DNA of 64,000 nucleotides from Dicyema japonicum (Eukaryota; Dicyemida; Rhombozoa; Dicyemidae): contig RDEW01000001.1 in the NCBI GenBank assembly GCA_011109175.1, positions 1,502,360-1,566,359 of the forward strand, in the 5' to 3' direction. The translations under genes and the position numbers were made by a program. Of the stretch, positions 37,191 to 48,639 are shown one piece after another (the stretch's first letter is position 1; each line of letters begins with the position of its first letter). Under the pieces are notes generated by a model that did no database searches, was not told where the DNA came from, and worked only from the letters and a program-made list of their open reading frames with translations.

Positions 37191-37559
37191 TGGCCGCTGG
37201 TTACACTGTCTGGAAACGTCTGTGCGATGTCCTACTTCGTATCTGAGGTGTATGGTACATTTCTCTGATACAACACGGGTAACACCCAAACTATGGGTTC
37301 TTTCCCAAATAGTCCAGCCATAACCCATAAAAGGAAAAGGCTTATGAAACTGGACATGTGAGCCTAGCCTGGTTTCGTCAGTTAGGCTCAAGCTCGTGCC
37401 GCGCGGTCAATTTTTTATATCTTTTTAAAATAATTTATTAATTACTAATAGTTTGTCAACTATCATATTTAAACATTAATTGTCGCTTTATTTTTGATTG
37501 AAGTTGTCCCTTTCTTCACAAATGTCTTTTTCTGGTCTGATATCTAAAAATCATTTTTG
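37191..37559. other. No supported gene
   Basis: Unrecognised minus-strand frame at 37161-37391, then AT-rich sequence. Confidence 0.35.
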
Positions 37560-38720
37560 GACAATTTATATGGAAATTAGTGTTGACTAAGGGATATTTT
37601 GACATTATTTTCATTATACAATTTTGTAGCAAATGAAAAAATCAAGTAATATGAAAAATTAGAGATATTACGGCATAACAGGTTTGCCGACAAAAGCTTT
37701 GCCTTAGAAATATTACAGCATAACTCTGTTCTGTTGTTGACGGCATTTACAATCTCTGAATTTATCAGGGAGGAACAGTCCCCACAGGATCTTCCCGACG
37801 AAAACCCCATTGTAGTGGCAAAAAATTACCATCTTCAAAATGTTTACTTAGTCTTATGAATACGAGAATGCCCAACTAATAGGTCTTTAGCTCGATGGAG
37901 CTCTCCTCAGCTTTCCCGGTTTTTAGAGCTTCCTGTTGATCGACTTCTTCTATGAATAAGGAATATGTTCAAGTCTGAGGCTATCCTTTTCGGATATGGC
38001 CTCTCTATTCTCTCGATCAAGTGTCTTAACTTCCACCTTAGGCGGTTCCTCTCACGTATTGAATTCAGAGGTATAGAAGACGCAGAATTACTATGAGAAG
38101 ACCTTGAGAATATCCTCTTTCCATAAAAGTCATATCCCGGGTTGAGTACTCCTTAGGCCATTCCGACAGAAATGCCGATAGTGTTCCCAGTCCACAACAG
38201 ATACGGCAACTCTAAGGAAAACATCTTTAACGATATCCGGCTTCAGTCTGACGATCAGCTCTTACATTTGTCATCAACATTATAAGAAAAACGATTGGGA
38301 TCTTCCGACGTTAGAACCTCAAATCCGTCCATCTTGGTTTGCCCTGACATTTCCACATTAAAATCTACTAAAATTAATTCGGATTCTTGCTGTCTCAAGG
38401 TTCTTCAGAGGAAGTAGCCGAGATGACATTAGGATTAAGAATTTGGAGATAATCAAGATAGAAGGTCCGTATCGGTGACAATACTATACTTCCATAATAA
38501 ATTCATCGATTGGTAACCTTCCAGTACTGGGACAGCCAATCGTCTTAGGTTTTGTTTCATTAACTACTAGGACATCAACCTTAGAGGTCACCGCAAAGGT
38601 CGTCATGCTTTTCCTTAAGGTACGGCCAACACCCAGAACTATAATTAGCCCTTTAGTAAGCACACTTTATGGTAACCTGATCTCTCCATAACCAGGGCCA
38701 CCGTTTTTGCTATTTCTCTT
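37560..38720 (-). mobile_element. Degenerate LINE with APE-type endonuclease and RT (group iii)
   Basis: On the minus strand, VDVLVVNETKPK (about 38.55 kb) resembles the QET/NET motif of an apurinic-type endonuclease. LRHLIERIERPYP (about 38.0 kb) fits the linker, and GFSSGRSCGDCSSLIN with NISKAK (37.8-37.7 kb) fits RT block 2-3. Many stops and shifts are present. Confidence 0.65.
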
Positions 38721-39265
38721 AATTAACAATTTTTGACCGCGTATTTCTCATTGGCTCAACTTTCTCATACACCTCCAACAAGTTTACCGCTTTTCCAGAT
38801 GGGCATCCACCGTATCCGTGGCCCTCATCATAATCTTGCAGTCGTGTCCTCCCGTCCAGTGAAGACATCTCTTCTATTCTTTAAAGATCTATTAAGAAGG
38901 AAAAACGGATACATTTTGAAAAAGTTAGTTTTTTGAGTTTTTTTTTGTAAAAAATCAAAGCTCAAAATAAACAAAAATTTAAGCTCAAAAGTAGATACAT
39001 TAAATGTATTTTCAAGTGATTGTTTCCCATGACAACTGCCAAATAAAACCTGAGAAGTAACCACTCAGTTTCCCAAAGTTGGTTACTCGCTTTCTTTATA
39101 ATGGACCCTAACGATCCTAGAAGAGACCGTCTTGGGGCCGAAAGTGTATTATGGTCAGTATTATGGTATCTGACTATATAGATAATTACTAAGTTAATTG
39201 AGCGGAAGGTTATATCCCCGCGTATAGTCAAAGTGAATTGCGCATATTGCCAATTAATCGCGTAT
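38721..39265. other. No supported gene
   Basis: No domain, RNA gene or repeat recognised. Confidence 0.35.
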
Positions 39266-39592
39266 TATTTTTATTTATTTATTAACCCCGGATACACCAA
39301 GAACGAAGTTAAAGTAAACAACTAATTAAGTGTATCCAGTTTCCACTTCTACAGAAACAGAGTCCATCCGGAATCAACATAAAAGTAGGACGTCCATTAC
39401 ATGCAGTTGTGGAAACCCCTCCAGTGGAGTGGGGGAGAGCAAATGATCTTTTTTTGTGCCGGCCTGGAACTGGGCGCCACCTGACAGGTGGATCACATGA
39501 CGCCACTCTAATAGGAAGAGAGAGGAGGAATAGACAAGCAAGCATAAAACTTCAACAAATTAACCACGCAGCACCACATGGCGCCACGCGGC
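39266..39592 (-). repeat. SINE-2, longest copy
   Basis: About 325 bp. The minus strand runs from CGTGGCGCCATGTGG through GTGGCGTCATGTGATCCACC, TCTCCCCCACTCCACTGG and CCGGATGGACTC to CTTGGTGTATCCGGGG and a TAAATAAATAAA tail. It lies about 190 bp upstream of NOC2. Confidence 0.85.
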
Positions 39593-39778
39593 TTATTAAA
39601 ATATCATTAATCGCGTATAAAGGGACTATATCCATTATTTTATTTAGTTAAATATATCCATTTATTTTATTTAGTTAAATTTGCCACATGTATTAATTTA
39701 ATTTAAATTTAATAAATAATTAATTCAATATTTTTAGATTAATAATAAATTAATCACGTGTCTGTTTGTGCTATTGTG

Positions 39779-41484
39779 ATGCCAAGTTCATCTGACATTG
39801 TAGTAAATTATAGTTTACTTTTAGAGTAATATAATATCACTCTGCCAACAGTTTACTGATGCCTGCACGAAACAGTCTTCTGGTAATATCGGTCATGCTT
39901 ATTTGATAGAAAGCAGTCACGATACTGTTTCTCACTTAATGTCCCAGATCTACGAAAAAATTACAGAGTCATATGGAAAGGATTTGCTTTCTTGCTCAGT
40001 GGCCGTAATCAAGTCCAGACTGACAAAATCTTCAGGTATTAGGCCTGCCTTTAAAGATTATCTCACTTCTATGATTTCTGTAAGTCTATTATCTTAGTTT
40101 AGCTGATGAATTCCGCGAATAACGACAATTTGGAGATTTACTTGGGTTACTGTTGGCAGATTGCTGGTCTTTTTATGATTTTCAATAAATTGCCTTATCA
40201 GCTAATCGACGTTGTCATAAAATGCTGGGGATTGGTCGACTCACATAGTGTAAGAGTACGGTCCTTCCTTTTTGCCCACAGGCTACTTAAATTGGGAGAT
40301 GAAGAATTCGCCAAGAAAACCCTTAAAGTGAATTTTCTCTTTATTTCAGAAATTCTTCACTTGTTATATGCAAAACACAAAGTTTGTCACCGAACACTCT
40401 CTTCCTTTCGTTAACTTCATGGTTCGGTCCCTTTGTGAGCTTTTTGCCATCAGCAACGTGCTGGCATACCAGTACACCTTTGTGTATGTCAGACAGATGG
40501 CCATTCGTCTGCGGTCTGCCATTACTTCTCACGGAGCTGTAGTTTTTTGTATATGACCACCGTAGAAAGAGATGGAGACTGTAAGAAGTTGGCAGTTCGT
40601 CTGCTCCCTCAGACTATGGACTCACGTGGTCTCCTCTCACAGTGGTGAAGAGATGAGACTGTTGGTCCATCCATTAGTTCAGATCATAACCGCCTCCATA
40701 AAGTTTGCTGTGTTGCTCATCCAAGACTGTTCAACTCTGTACGGTTTATTCCACTGAGATTCCACCTGATTGAGTTGTTGAATATGCTGGGGTGGAGTAG
40801 TGGGATGTATGTCCCCACATTTGGACTGGTCATGGAGGTTGTCCTTAGTTATATGTGAGGTGTTTGATTTGGTCGATTTTAACAAAAAAGGGAAAAATGT
40901 AAAGCTTGGCATGTCCGCCATTATTCACTTTTCTGATTCACAGATCAGGGAGAGGTCCTTTGTGGTTTGAGTTATGTTTTACCCCAGGACTGCGTGGTTG
41001 AAGCAATCGAAGCTGGGATTGTGGAGTCTGCAGGCATCCACGCCCAGTCAATGGCTTTCCCCGAATTTGTTGTCCCTGTTTCCATGAAGGTTTTCGTTTT
41101 CGTCATGGTAGTTACGGAAATTCTTGAAGAGATGTAAAGTCCCTGAGTATTACAGAAGATTCAAGGGTGTCCTGGGACAGATTGACGAAAATTCAGAATT
41201 CATTAAAAGTAAGAGGACGTCGAAGCCTAATATGGAAGTAAGTTTGTGGTGGTGTTGTTTAGAGTGATAATATCAAGGAAGAGACTCCTCTCAGTTTGTT
41301 CTATAAAAAATGGAAGAAGGAACGGGAGAAGACTGTTGATCTTGTTTGACTTTGTAAGTTATTGTAGACTGGAAAGAAGAGGTTGAAGAAGGCTAAGGAA
41401 CCCCTAGGAAATAAGAAAGTAAAATTGAAAGAACTTGAAGCTTCGGATTCTGACTCTGAATTTATTATTAATGTTAATAAATAA
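39779..41484 (+). CDS. NOC2L: Nucleolar complex protein 2 (ribosome biogenesis)
   Basis: A nucleolar HEAT-like protein that escorts pre-60S particles with NOC1/NOC3. Ten GT...AG introns resolve (27, 23, 22, 27, 23, 22, 26, 22, 25, 24 nt), the first at 39883-39909. Matching blocks are LPFVNFMVRSLCELF, LAYQYTFVYVRQMAIRLRSA, VHPLVQIITASIK, VRFIPLRFHLIELLN, SSGMYVPTF, FPEFVVPVSMK, RKFLKRCKVPEYYR, PLSLFYKKWKKEREKT, and an acidic/basic tail ending SDSDSEFIINVNK. There are no frameshifts. The 5' end is unresolved: MPSSSDI at 39779 is a plausible start but does not splice cleanly. The N-terminal 200 or so residues of other NOC2 proteins are not visible, perhaps displaced by the SINE upstream. Confidence 0.9.
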
Positions 41485-41899
41485 AATTGAGAATTTTTAA
41501 AATGTTCGGGATTTATAATTAATTTGTAATTTCTGAGGTGAGGCCACTATATTAATTTTAAATTTGATGATGGGGGTTTCGCATCAATATTATCTTTCTG
41601 GAGTATTTGACTGTTTCCTGACAGATATAGACTCAGAGGGTGAAGTATAAAATGTCTATTTTACTTCATGATGGATGAAAGCCTTGTCATTTTTCTTCAT
41701 TTGAACATGAAAACGTGACGGGCTCGGGAGATATTGGATAATCGAAGTTCTGAGCTAAGGAAGAGTTATGCCCACGTGAGATCCGGACTCGAATCTGCAA
41801 GTATAGATGATAGTATGATTTTGCATACAAATAATATTGAACTTAGAAAATTAAGATGATTTTGGTGGGTGCTAAATACGAGCGCTTAAATTCACGTTT
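41485..41899. other. No supported gene
   Basis: Short spacer with no recognised content. Confidence 0.4.
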
Positions 41900-42094
41900 A
41901 TATGACCAAATCGAGATGGTTTATGATTCAAAGCTCGCTGCTGTCCATTTTGAAGGTTCCTCGCATCTGGGATTGACGAGTGACGGCGTCATCACTGATT
42001 CATCACCGTGGAACCGGATTGTCTCGGGGAAGCAAAAAAAGTTAAGAACACCATCTATGTCTTGGATTAATTAACATGACTTTAATAAAGTGTG
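41900..42094 (+). repeat. SINE-1 copy
   Basis: GAAGGTTCCTCGCATCTGGG, GACGAGTGACGGCGTCATCA, AAAAAAAGTTAAGAACACC and a terminal TTAATAAAGTG. The B box is degenerate. Confidence 0.8.
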
Positions 42095-42635
42095 AGTTCA
42101 GTCACTTCGTAAATTTACCACAATTTTTGAAAATTATTTTTTTAATGTTTATTTTTTTAAATATTAAAAAAATTCAAAAACAAGCATGGGTTGGGACTGC
42201 TATTGTTGGAAATTACTCAAGATTTAAGATTGCCCAAAAAGTCGATATATAGAAATGATAATAAGTATATCGTTTGAAATGAAGCAGACAAATTTATCCT
42301 CTTTTTAAAAAGAAATCTGTTGAAGAACAGGCAATGCTAATGGATAGAAAATTTCTCTAATCTCAGTTCAAATCAGGAATCCTAAATTGAAAACATGTGA
42401 GTTAAAATTCCCCGAGCTAGATGAAAAATTGGGTGAATGCATGGATTCAATGGAATCGTAAGGTACAATATTTACTCTAACAGTTAAGGTGTTTCATTGA
42501 ACGGTGGAGAAACGCGTACTGAAACACATGTGGATATTAATGAACTTCTAAAAGAATTTGAAGAAGTTTCTGAGACATGCTTACCCGACCATATTTACAA
42601 TTTGGATGAAACGTGAATTTTTTGTAAGCTGCTTC

Positions 42636-42790
42636 ACTCGGTTGACGAGTGACGCCTTCACCAGTGTTCACCACTGCGGAACGGTTGTACTATGGAATTC
42701 ACACAAAAGGAAAAAATGAAATGTTAAGAACACTTCCAATGTCTCGGATGTGTTTTTGTTTAATTTACATGACTGTTCTTATTTCCTAAA
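42636..42790 (+). repeat. SINE-1 copy, 5'-truncated
   Basis: GACGAGTGACGCCTTCACCA, CACTGCGGAAC, CACACAAAAGGAAAAA and TTAAGAACACTTCC follow the order of the 36.7-kb element. The tRNA-like head is missing. Confidence 0.75.
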
Positions 42791-43559
42791 ATAGAGAGTC
42801 AATTCTGCCTAAGGTGGGTTTAAGTAATGGAACTACTCCTTGCCGGAAGGGTTGTCTTTTATGTGTCCATCCGAAGTACATGTAGATCCCTATTTGATCG
42901 ATATAAAAATTTAAAAATAGAGTTTCAGTGATGTTGTGTACAATTATGTGAGGAACGCAAAAGCCCACTATTATAGGAACAGCAATGATTCCCAGATTTT
43001 TTTAAAAATGTGATCATAGTTGTTGTCTCCTGTTACAATTCTAGAAAGGGGAATAATAATCGCACTTTCCGAATTCCAGAAGGGAGAAAACTCAGACGAT
43101 TTATTAAAAATTGAGAAAAAGTCAGTTATGTTAATGAAAACTGTTTTACACGTTTATTTTAATAAACAAAAAATTTAGTTGTTATTACGAGGTTTCATTA
43201 TGGCCAGCAATCGAGTAGACAATGGGAGTTACCTCTCATAATCGCGAGCACAATGATCAGTTGTCTCTGATTATATTATTTTTTATAGTGGCAACCCTAA
43301 ATTTTTAGCGAGATTTCCAGAATTTTTCATTGTCACATATCACTTTCTACATTTAATGCATTCTTGAGCAAGAAAAAAGAGACATTTGAATCGAAGGAGG
43401 TTATTCTCTCCGTAAAAACTTTTTTCCTTTGCTAGGAAGGTGGTTTTCTAACTCTGCATTTCCTAGCGTACATCATAAAAAGTTTACCCTGTCCATAGAA
43501 GTGATGGTGATCCCTGGTTGAAAGGTTTCGAATGCGTGACACGCAGCTTAGAAATTTGG
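42791..43559. other. No supported gene
   Basis: AT-rich; no recognisable frames. Confidence 0.35.
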
Positions 43560-44290
43560 GGTTGAAAAAGAGATGTCACCAGATTCGATGTTGACACTCC
43601 GGCCTAATTCAACTAAGGCTGGAATAGCTGAAGAAACACCGTGAAATTATATTCTATGGGCCAGCTATAGAGCCATCACCCAAGTACCACGTGTTGAATT
43701 CGTAGTTTACGTTGCGCTCCGCACTATCAATCGTCAAAGCGTAAAATAAGGGCCTTATGGAGTCCCCCAATCTGAAATCCGATGCGGGAATGAACGATTT
43801 CGTTTTCGTTTACTAAGGATGACTCTGTCCCTTACTATAGGTGTACAAGCAGAGAGATTTCTGTCGCTCTTGTCAAGCAAGTCTCCAAAAAACAGCCCCT
43901 CCTTAACAAATTGAAGACATTCGATACATCAAGTTTCAGGCATTGGGCTTTGGGATTTTCCCTGCTGAAGTAACTCCTCGTTGCGTGCACTGCTGCCTTG
44001 CATCCACTGACCACACCCACGCCAAATTGAGTCGGGAAGAGTTAAGAAAGATTCTCAAGTCCTCGCTTTTAACAGCTAGCCTTCGGAAGTATGATCCAAT
44101 CGCAATTGGGCAAATTTCACCATCTTGTCGAAATATCCGCAAAAAAGAACAGGTCGAGAACAGGTCGGTGATAGACATGATCAAAGCTCAACCCGCTTCA
44201 GCAGTAGCCTCTGAAATTAAATCCTTTACATGGCTTGGGGGTAGTTCATCCAAACCTGCAACTGATGGATGCACATGACTTTATTCCTCG
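43560..44290 (-). mobile_element. Group-ii retrotransposon RT fragment
   Basis: The minus strand carries ICPIAIGSYFRRLAVKS (about 44.1 kb), GCKAAVHATRSYFSREN and CLKLDVSNVFNLLRRGCF (about 43.9 kb). These correspond to RPVAVG-FRRLVAK, GCEAAVHSVRTF and KLDIKNAFNSLWRD in the 9.5-11.7 kb element. A frame shift lies between the two blocks. Confidence 0.8.
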
Positions 44291-45130
44291 TGGTTCCGTG
44301 AGAGTAAGTATCGAGAGATCTTCCGACAACGTTAGGTGACTACTGTATTCCGAAGATGGAGCAGGGTGCTTTCTTCTTGATAACTCCAAGATTGCTGGAC
44401 GCAGTTTCATGAGTTTATGTCACAAAACACAACCCTTACAGCACCACTTCTATCAGTTTTTGGTTCTCCCTAAATTTTAGTGCTTTATAATTTTTCAGTT
44501 TTCGTCCTGCTTCCAGAGACAACTGTTCCCGTCGAGGTACTTGCTCAGCCTTGATTACTGAAGTTTGCTATGCTAGAAGGCAGAGGTTTTTTCAAATTTC
44601 TAGTAATTCAATAGTCATAAGTGCGAAGCTCAGTAGCCGTAACCAAGAGGTCTGGTCATTGATACTGATGGCTTTGTGATTAATGACGCGAGCTATTCAG
44701 CAGCACGAAGAGGAGTGGCTTTGGATATCTTTAGTGAAATCCTCTTTGCCTTCCGATTTTCAGATAAGCGTAACAAAAGGGTACAATGCTTCTAGAATAC
44801 GGGGAATGATTAACTTTAACGAATTGGCGTTTGGGGTTCCGAATAGGAGCAGTATCCATTCAATACGCGCAGACCTTTTGTAAAGTGATTTTGTCGCCAG
44901 TTTCGACATTCGCACGCACTCGAGGTGAAAAATCGCTCGTAAGACCCACAGTTCAAGCCATACTTCCTTGCGTTACAAAATCCAAAAGATGCGAAATTCT
45001 CCTCAGATCTCACAGGTAGAATGTAGATAATATGTATCCTTTTCTGTTAATGGATCCTTCAGTGATTTTCGGAATCTTTCGTCTTCTTCATTGGTTGCTT
45101 TCTTCCTTAGATGTTTTCAGTATGAAAGTT
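44291..45130. other. Unassigned; possibly group-ii retrotransposon (+)
   Basis: A plus-strand frame at 44683-44883 could be the stretch between RT and endonuclease of the element that resumes at 45265. The match is too weak to call. Confidence 0.25.
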
Positions 45131-45201
45131 GGCTCCATGGCTCAGTGGTAGAGCGTCTGTCTAGTAAACAGAAGGTCGCGAGTTCGATCCTCGCTGGAGC
45201 C
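45131..45201 (+). tRNA. tRNA-Thr (anticodon AGT)
   Basis: A complete 71-nt cloverleaf: acceptor GGCTCCA/TGGAGCC (7 bp), D arm GCTC...GAGC, anticodon stem TCTGT/ACAGA around loop CTAGTAA (anticodon AGT), T arm GCGAG/CTCGC with TTCGATC loop. No intron and no encoded CCA. The internal A and B boxes (TGGCTCAGTGG, GTTCGATCC) are intact. Confidence 0.97.
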
Positions 45202-45208
45202 TTTTTTT
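45202..45208 (+). terminator. RNA polymerase III terminator
   Basis: A run of seven T directly after the tRNA discriminator end. Confidence 0.9.
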
Positions 45209-45264
45209 GTTTTATATTTGACTCAATTAAATATCATCTTAATACAAATTGATAGCTAAAAATC

Positions 45265-45555
45265 AATGTTTTGTTCCGCTCACAGCCAAAACGTCTGGTT
45301 CCCTTGCGCCTTCGACGCTGGAATTCCAGGACGTCTAAAGCAGGCATGTCAAACTCAAAATGCTCGAGGGGGCGCATAAGATAAATTGAGGACACAAGCG
45401 GGCCACACTCGTTGAAATGCCTGGTCTAATGGAATGGGGATTTCTACACGAACAGGAGATCTCCGTGAGTACTGGTGGCTATTTGAGCGCATCTCGTTCG
45501 CCATTTTTAGAGAAAATAGCCACACAGTCATTGCGGCTACTATATGACCCTCGGT
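45265..45555 (+). mobile_element. Group-ii retrotransposon 3' end, split by a MITE
   Basis: 45265-45340 encodes a TSGSLAPSTLE-like stretch, matching TSGSLAPATLEIL of the 9.6-kb element. 45432-45545 encodes RTGDLREYWWLFERISFAI and the NSHTV ending, matching TGDPLERCWLFERTSLAI. The two halves are separated only by the hAT MITE at 45341-45423. Confidence 0.8.
45341..45423. mobile_element. 83-bp hAT MITE with 8-bp target duplication
   Basis: Terminal inverted repeats CAGGCATGTCAAAC (left) and CAGGCATTTCAAC (reverse complement of the right end). It is flanked by GTCTAAAG (45333-45340) and GTCTAATG (45424-45431), an 8-bp duplication with one difference, as expected of hAT transposition. It has no coding capacity. 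Confidence 0.88.
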
Positions 45556-45599
45556 AGATTGTTTCTTTTTAATTATTAGGAAATTAACAGTTTTTTTGA

Positions 45600-48260
45600 A
45601 TCCAAAATATTCTAGACATCTAAATTAACAACTTCCGGACTCTCCGACCAGTCAATCAGCCTTTGCGATTCTCTTGCTAGCATTTCCGCTTCTCCCCCAT
45701 TTTCTGGACCATCAGCTCTTTATCAGTGTCGTGCCCTCCTTCCCGACTTGTAACCAATAAGAGGATTCCTCACCACTCCCCAGTTTTTATTGATCCCCAT
45801 TGTTAGTTCATTGAAGCCGTGCTTATATTCGATAGTCATGCTCTCTAGGGTTTTTTAGATGTACGCTCGAGTGCTACCGGTAATTCCAATAATGTTCATG
45901 TATGACTTGAAAAACCTGAAGACAATCCCATCCCAGGTCAGAACAGTGGGAGTATTTTCACTTTGGCTTTGTATATGATCTCTAATTTGCTCGCTAAGTT
46001 TTTTCCACTTCAACAGCCTTAAGATTGTCCATTGATGTCACTCCAACTTCAGCCAGCCATGTTTGGTTCATTTTCTAATCATACTAGAAAATATCAGGCT
46101 TGTTATTCGACACTTTGGACTCCGTTGGAATAGTTGTATCAACTCGGATCTCAGCATACTGGTTTGTAATTATGCTTTGAATAGAATGCGACTTCATTTT
46201 TTTGATTTTTTTAAATTCGAATTTCCTGGATAATTGCACGTGAATGCATTTGACTATTTAATTGTGTCGTCTTGTATAGTCAGAGTTTAACATTCTGTCA
46301 CACCTCGTGGCCATGTGATCGACCGTTTTTTGAGGTATTGCAATGTGGGCAGTTTTGACCAAGATCCCGGAAAAAGGAACATTGCTTCAGCCTTTGGAGA
46401 AATACTTCCCTTCGTAATCCATGTAGACGATGATTATATGTCAAATGTATAACTCTCACGTGATTCAAATAATTTTGAATGGAAACCGTTTTTGATGTTA
46501 AACAGGAGAGAATTAATTTGTGAGTTCGTTAGAGCCTGCACAATGTATATAGTTGGGCCATTTAGTATTTTACCCCCAGAAATTCTGTGATTGTGGCCAA
46601 TAGGTGTGTTTCTTAGCTGTTCGGGTAATTTTCTGATTTATCTATCAATTTCCTCGAATTCAACGGGTTCCATCTCGAGAAGACCAATATTATTATTATT
46701 ATTAAAAAACACTCCCGAAAAAACAAAAAATTAGTTAAGTTTCCCTTGTGCCGTATTCCGAGTCATCCTCTCCGTCAGCTCCGACCATGATCTTCCGTTG
46801 CGCGCTAGTTTTATATAGTCCAGGTGTCCGCCATTTCCATTATAATGTCAGATGCTGCCCACACTATTGTAGCACAGCGAATCAGATCCTGATGGACTGA
46901 AAATCCGAAACCATAATGTCGGCAGACCTGTTGGAGGGTAAAAAGGTGGAATCTGCCAAACAGTTCTGTTCATTGTACGGTCGTTTTTGTCTCTTTTAGA
47001 CAGCAGACAGATATGTCATATTTTGGCCAGTTGGTGTTTCTTGTAAGGTTGTATAAGTCTTCTGCAATTAAAAGATCCCAGAGTGAACGGAGAAGTCGGC
47101 TAGGGAATACGAATAAGACATAGTGCAATAGAGGCGTCGTCACCACCTCAACCAAAAAGAAGACCAATATAATAATCAAAAAGGGATAGAGCATGTTCAT
47201 TAATGGCTTTAAATAAATTTACCGAATTCAATTTCGTTTTTGACAGTTTTTCGATACGATCTTGCACTTCCTCTTTTATTTTTTAAGTACAACTTTTTTA
47301 ACTACTATGCTGGAATTGTCTTCTAACACCCCCAAATAGCGATGACTATCCACTCCATCCATTAATATAGCATCATTCGACAATAACTATTTGTTGCGGA
47401 TTTTTCAAAATTCGCTTCTAAACCGACCAAATTAGCTAAACATCCACATCTTTCCACGCCAGTCTCTTTTGCCAAAAGCTTCAAATCAGAGAAATGACTC
47501 GTAGAAAAGTAAAAGAAATATACTCAGCAGCATTGATAGACATGCTCGGGTATTTTGCAGACAACATTCTGCTTAGTGGATCCAAGACAAATAATAGAGG
47601 CGATAGAGTCACCCTGTAGAATACCACGTTCAATATTAATCCTTCCCAATAGGTTTCCCCCAGCCTTAATGACAGACGCCAGTTCAAAGTAATGGTTTGT
47701 ACAAATTTGGTTATTCACTCTGGCAGTCCCGAGTTTTCCAGGATTTTAACAAGGCACTAATGACTGACTGAGTCAAAAGCCTTCTTAACATCTATCCATG
47801 CACAGAACAGTTTGTTTTTGTGGTCTTTGTTTACACATCTGCTTAAAAGTGCCGAATCCTTTGACAATGCCACTTGGTCCCAAGCTGGTGCTCCGTAATT
47901 AAATCGTAAGTTCAGCATATAGAGAAATTTTCCGTTGACAAATTTCGTAGCCAGCTTGTATAAACATGGGATACATGTAATCGGCCTAAGGTCCTTAGGA
48001 TCAACAGAGCTCCTTTTTTGGGATTAGATATGTAATCCCCGTACAAACCATCTTTTCGGGTGACATCTCCCATTAATGATATCTCTGATCTCCTTAAATA
48101 AATATTAGTGAAGAGAATCCAACTTCTTGATAAAGAAGTTGTATACACCATCGACTCCGGGAGCCTTCCTATTAAAGATGCAGTCAATTAACATTATAAA
48201 ATTATCGCTTATATCAGATTCTTGATGTTCAACTCTGTATTCCAAAACTCAAATCATTTT
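45600..48260 (-). mobile_element. R2-like retrotransposon (group i), decayed
   Basis: Reading down from 48.2 kb: an RT region with PKDLRPITCIP-like, GVDGVYNFFIKK-like and GRINIERGILQGDSIAS (47.65 kb) blocks. A CPHC/HMATRCDRML cysteine-histidine motif follows at about 46.35 kb, then NNKPDIF (46.1 kb) of the endonuclease, and a tail with PTVLTWDGIVF (45.95 kb) and KTLESMTIEYKHG (45.83 kb). The order is that of an R2-type element with a C-terminal PD-(D/E)XK nuclease. Stops and shifts throughout make it inactive. Confidence 0.8.
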
Positions 48261-48639
48261 TAACTCCCTTTCTCCAAACATCTGCCCAAAATTTAAGGCG
48301 TTCGGATGGTTCCCATTCAAAATGGCCTCTTTCAAAATGGCAACTAAATTGAATATATATTCTATCGGATCCAAGTTAAGTAACATTTGTTCTTAAACAA
48401 ATCTCAATGTATTCTCAGATAAAGCGAGGAGGAGAGGAAAGCCATTAACTAAAGAGGAAAGCCAGATAAAGCGATATATTTAGTTTTTCTAAGAATTTTT
48501 TCTCTATTTTGTAATCTTAAGAATTTTATCATTATGCTTTCTTCTTGATTTCCGATATAATTTTTCAAATTAAAAAAAAATTTTTTCAAATTTATTAACA
48601 ATCAACCCCCCTTTATTTAACAAACAATAAAAAAAGTTA

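Noticed and set aside
44831-45019. Possible coding frame just upstream of the tRNA gene
   Set aside because: Frames on both strands are open, and the resemblance to a retrotransposon linker could not be sustained over more than a few residues.
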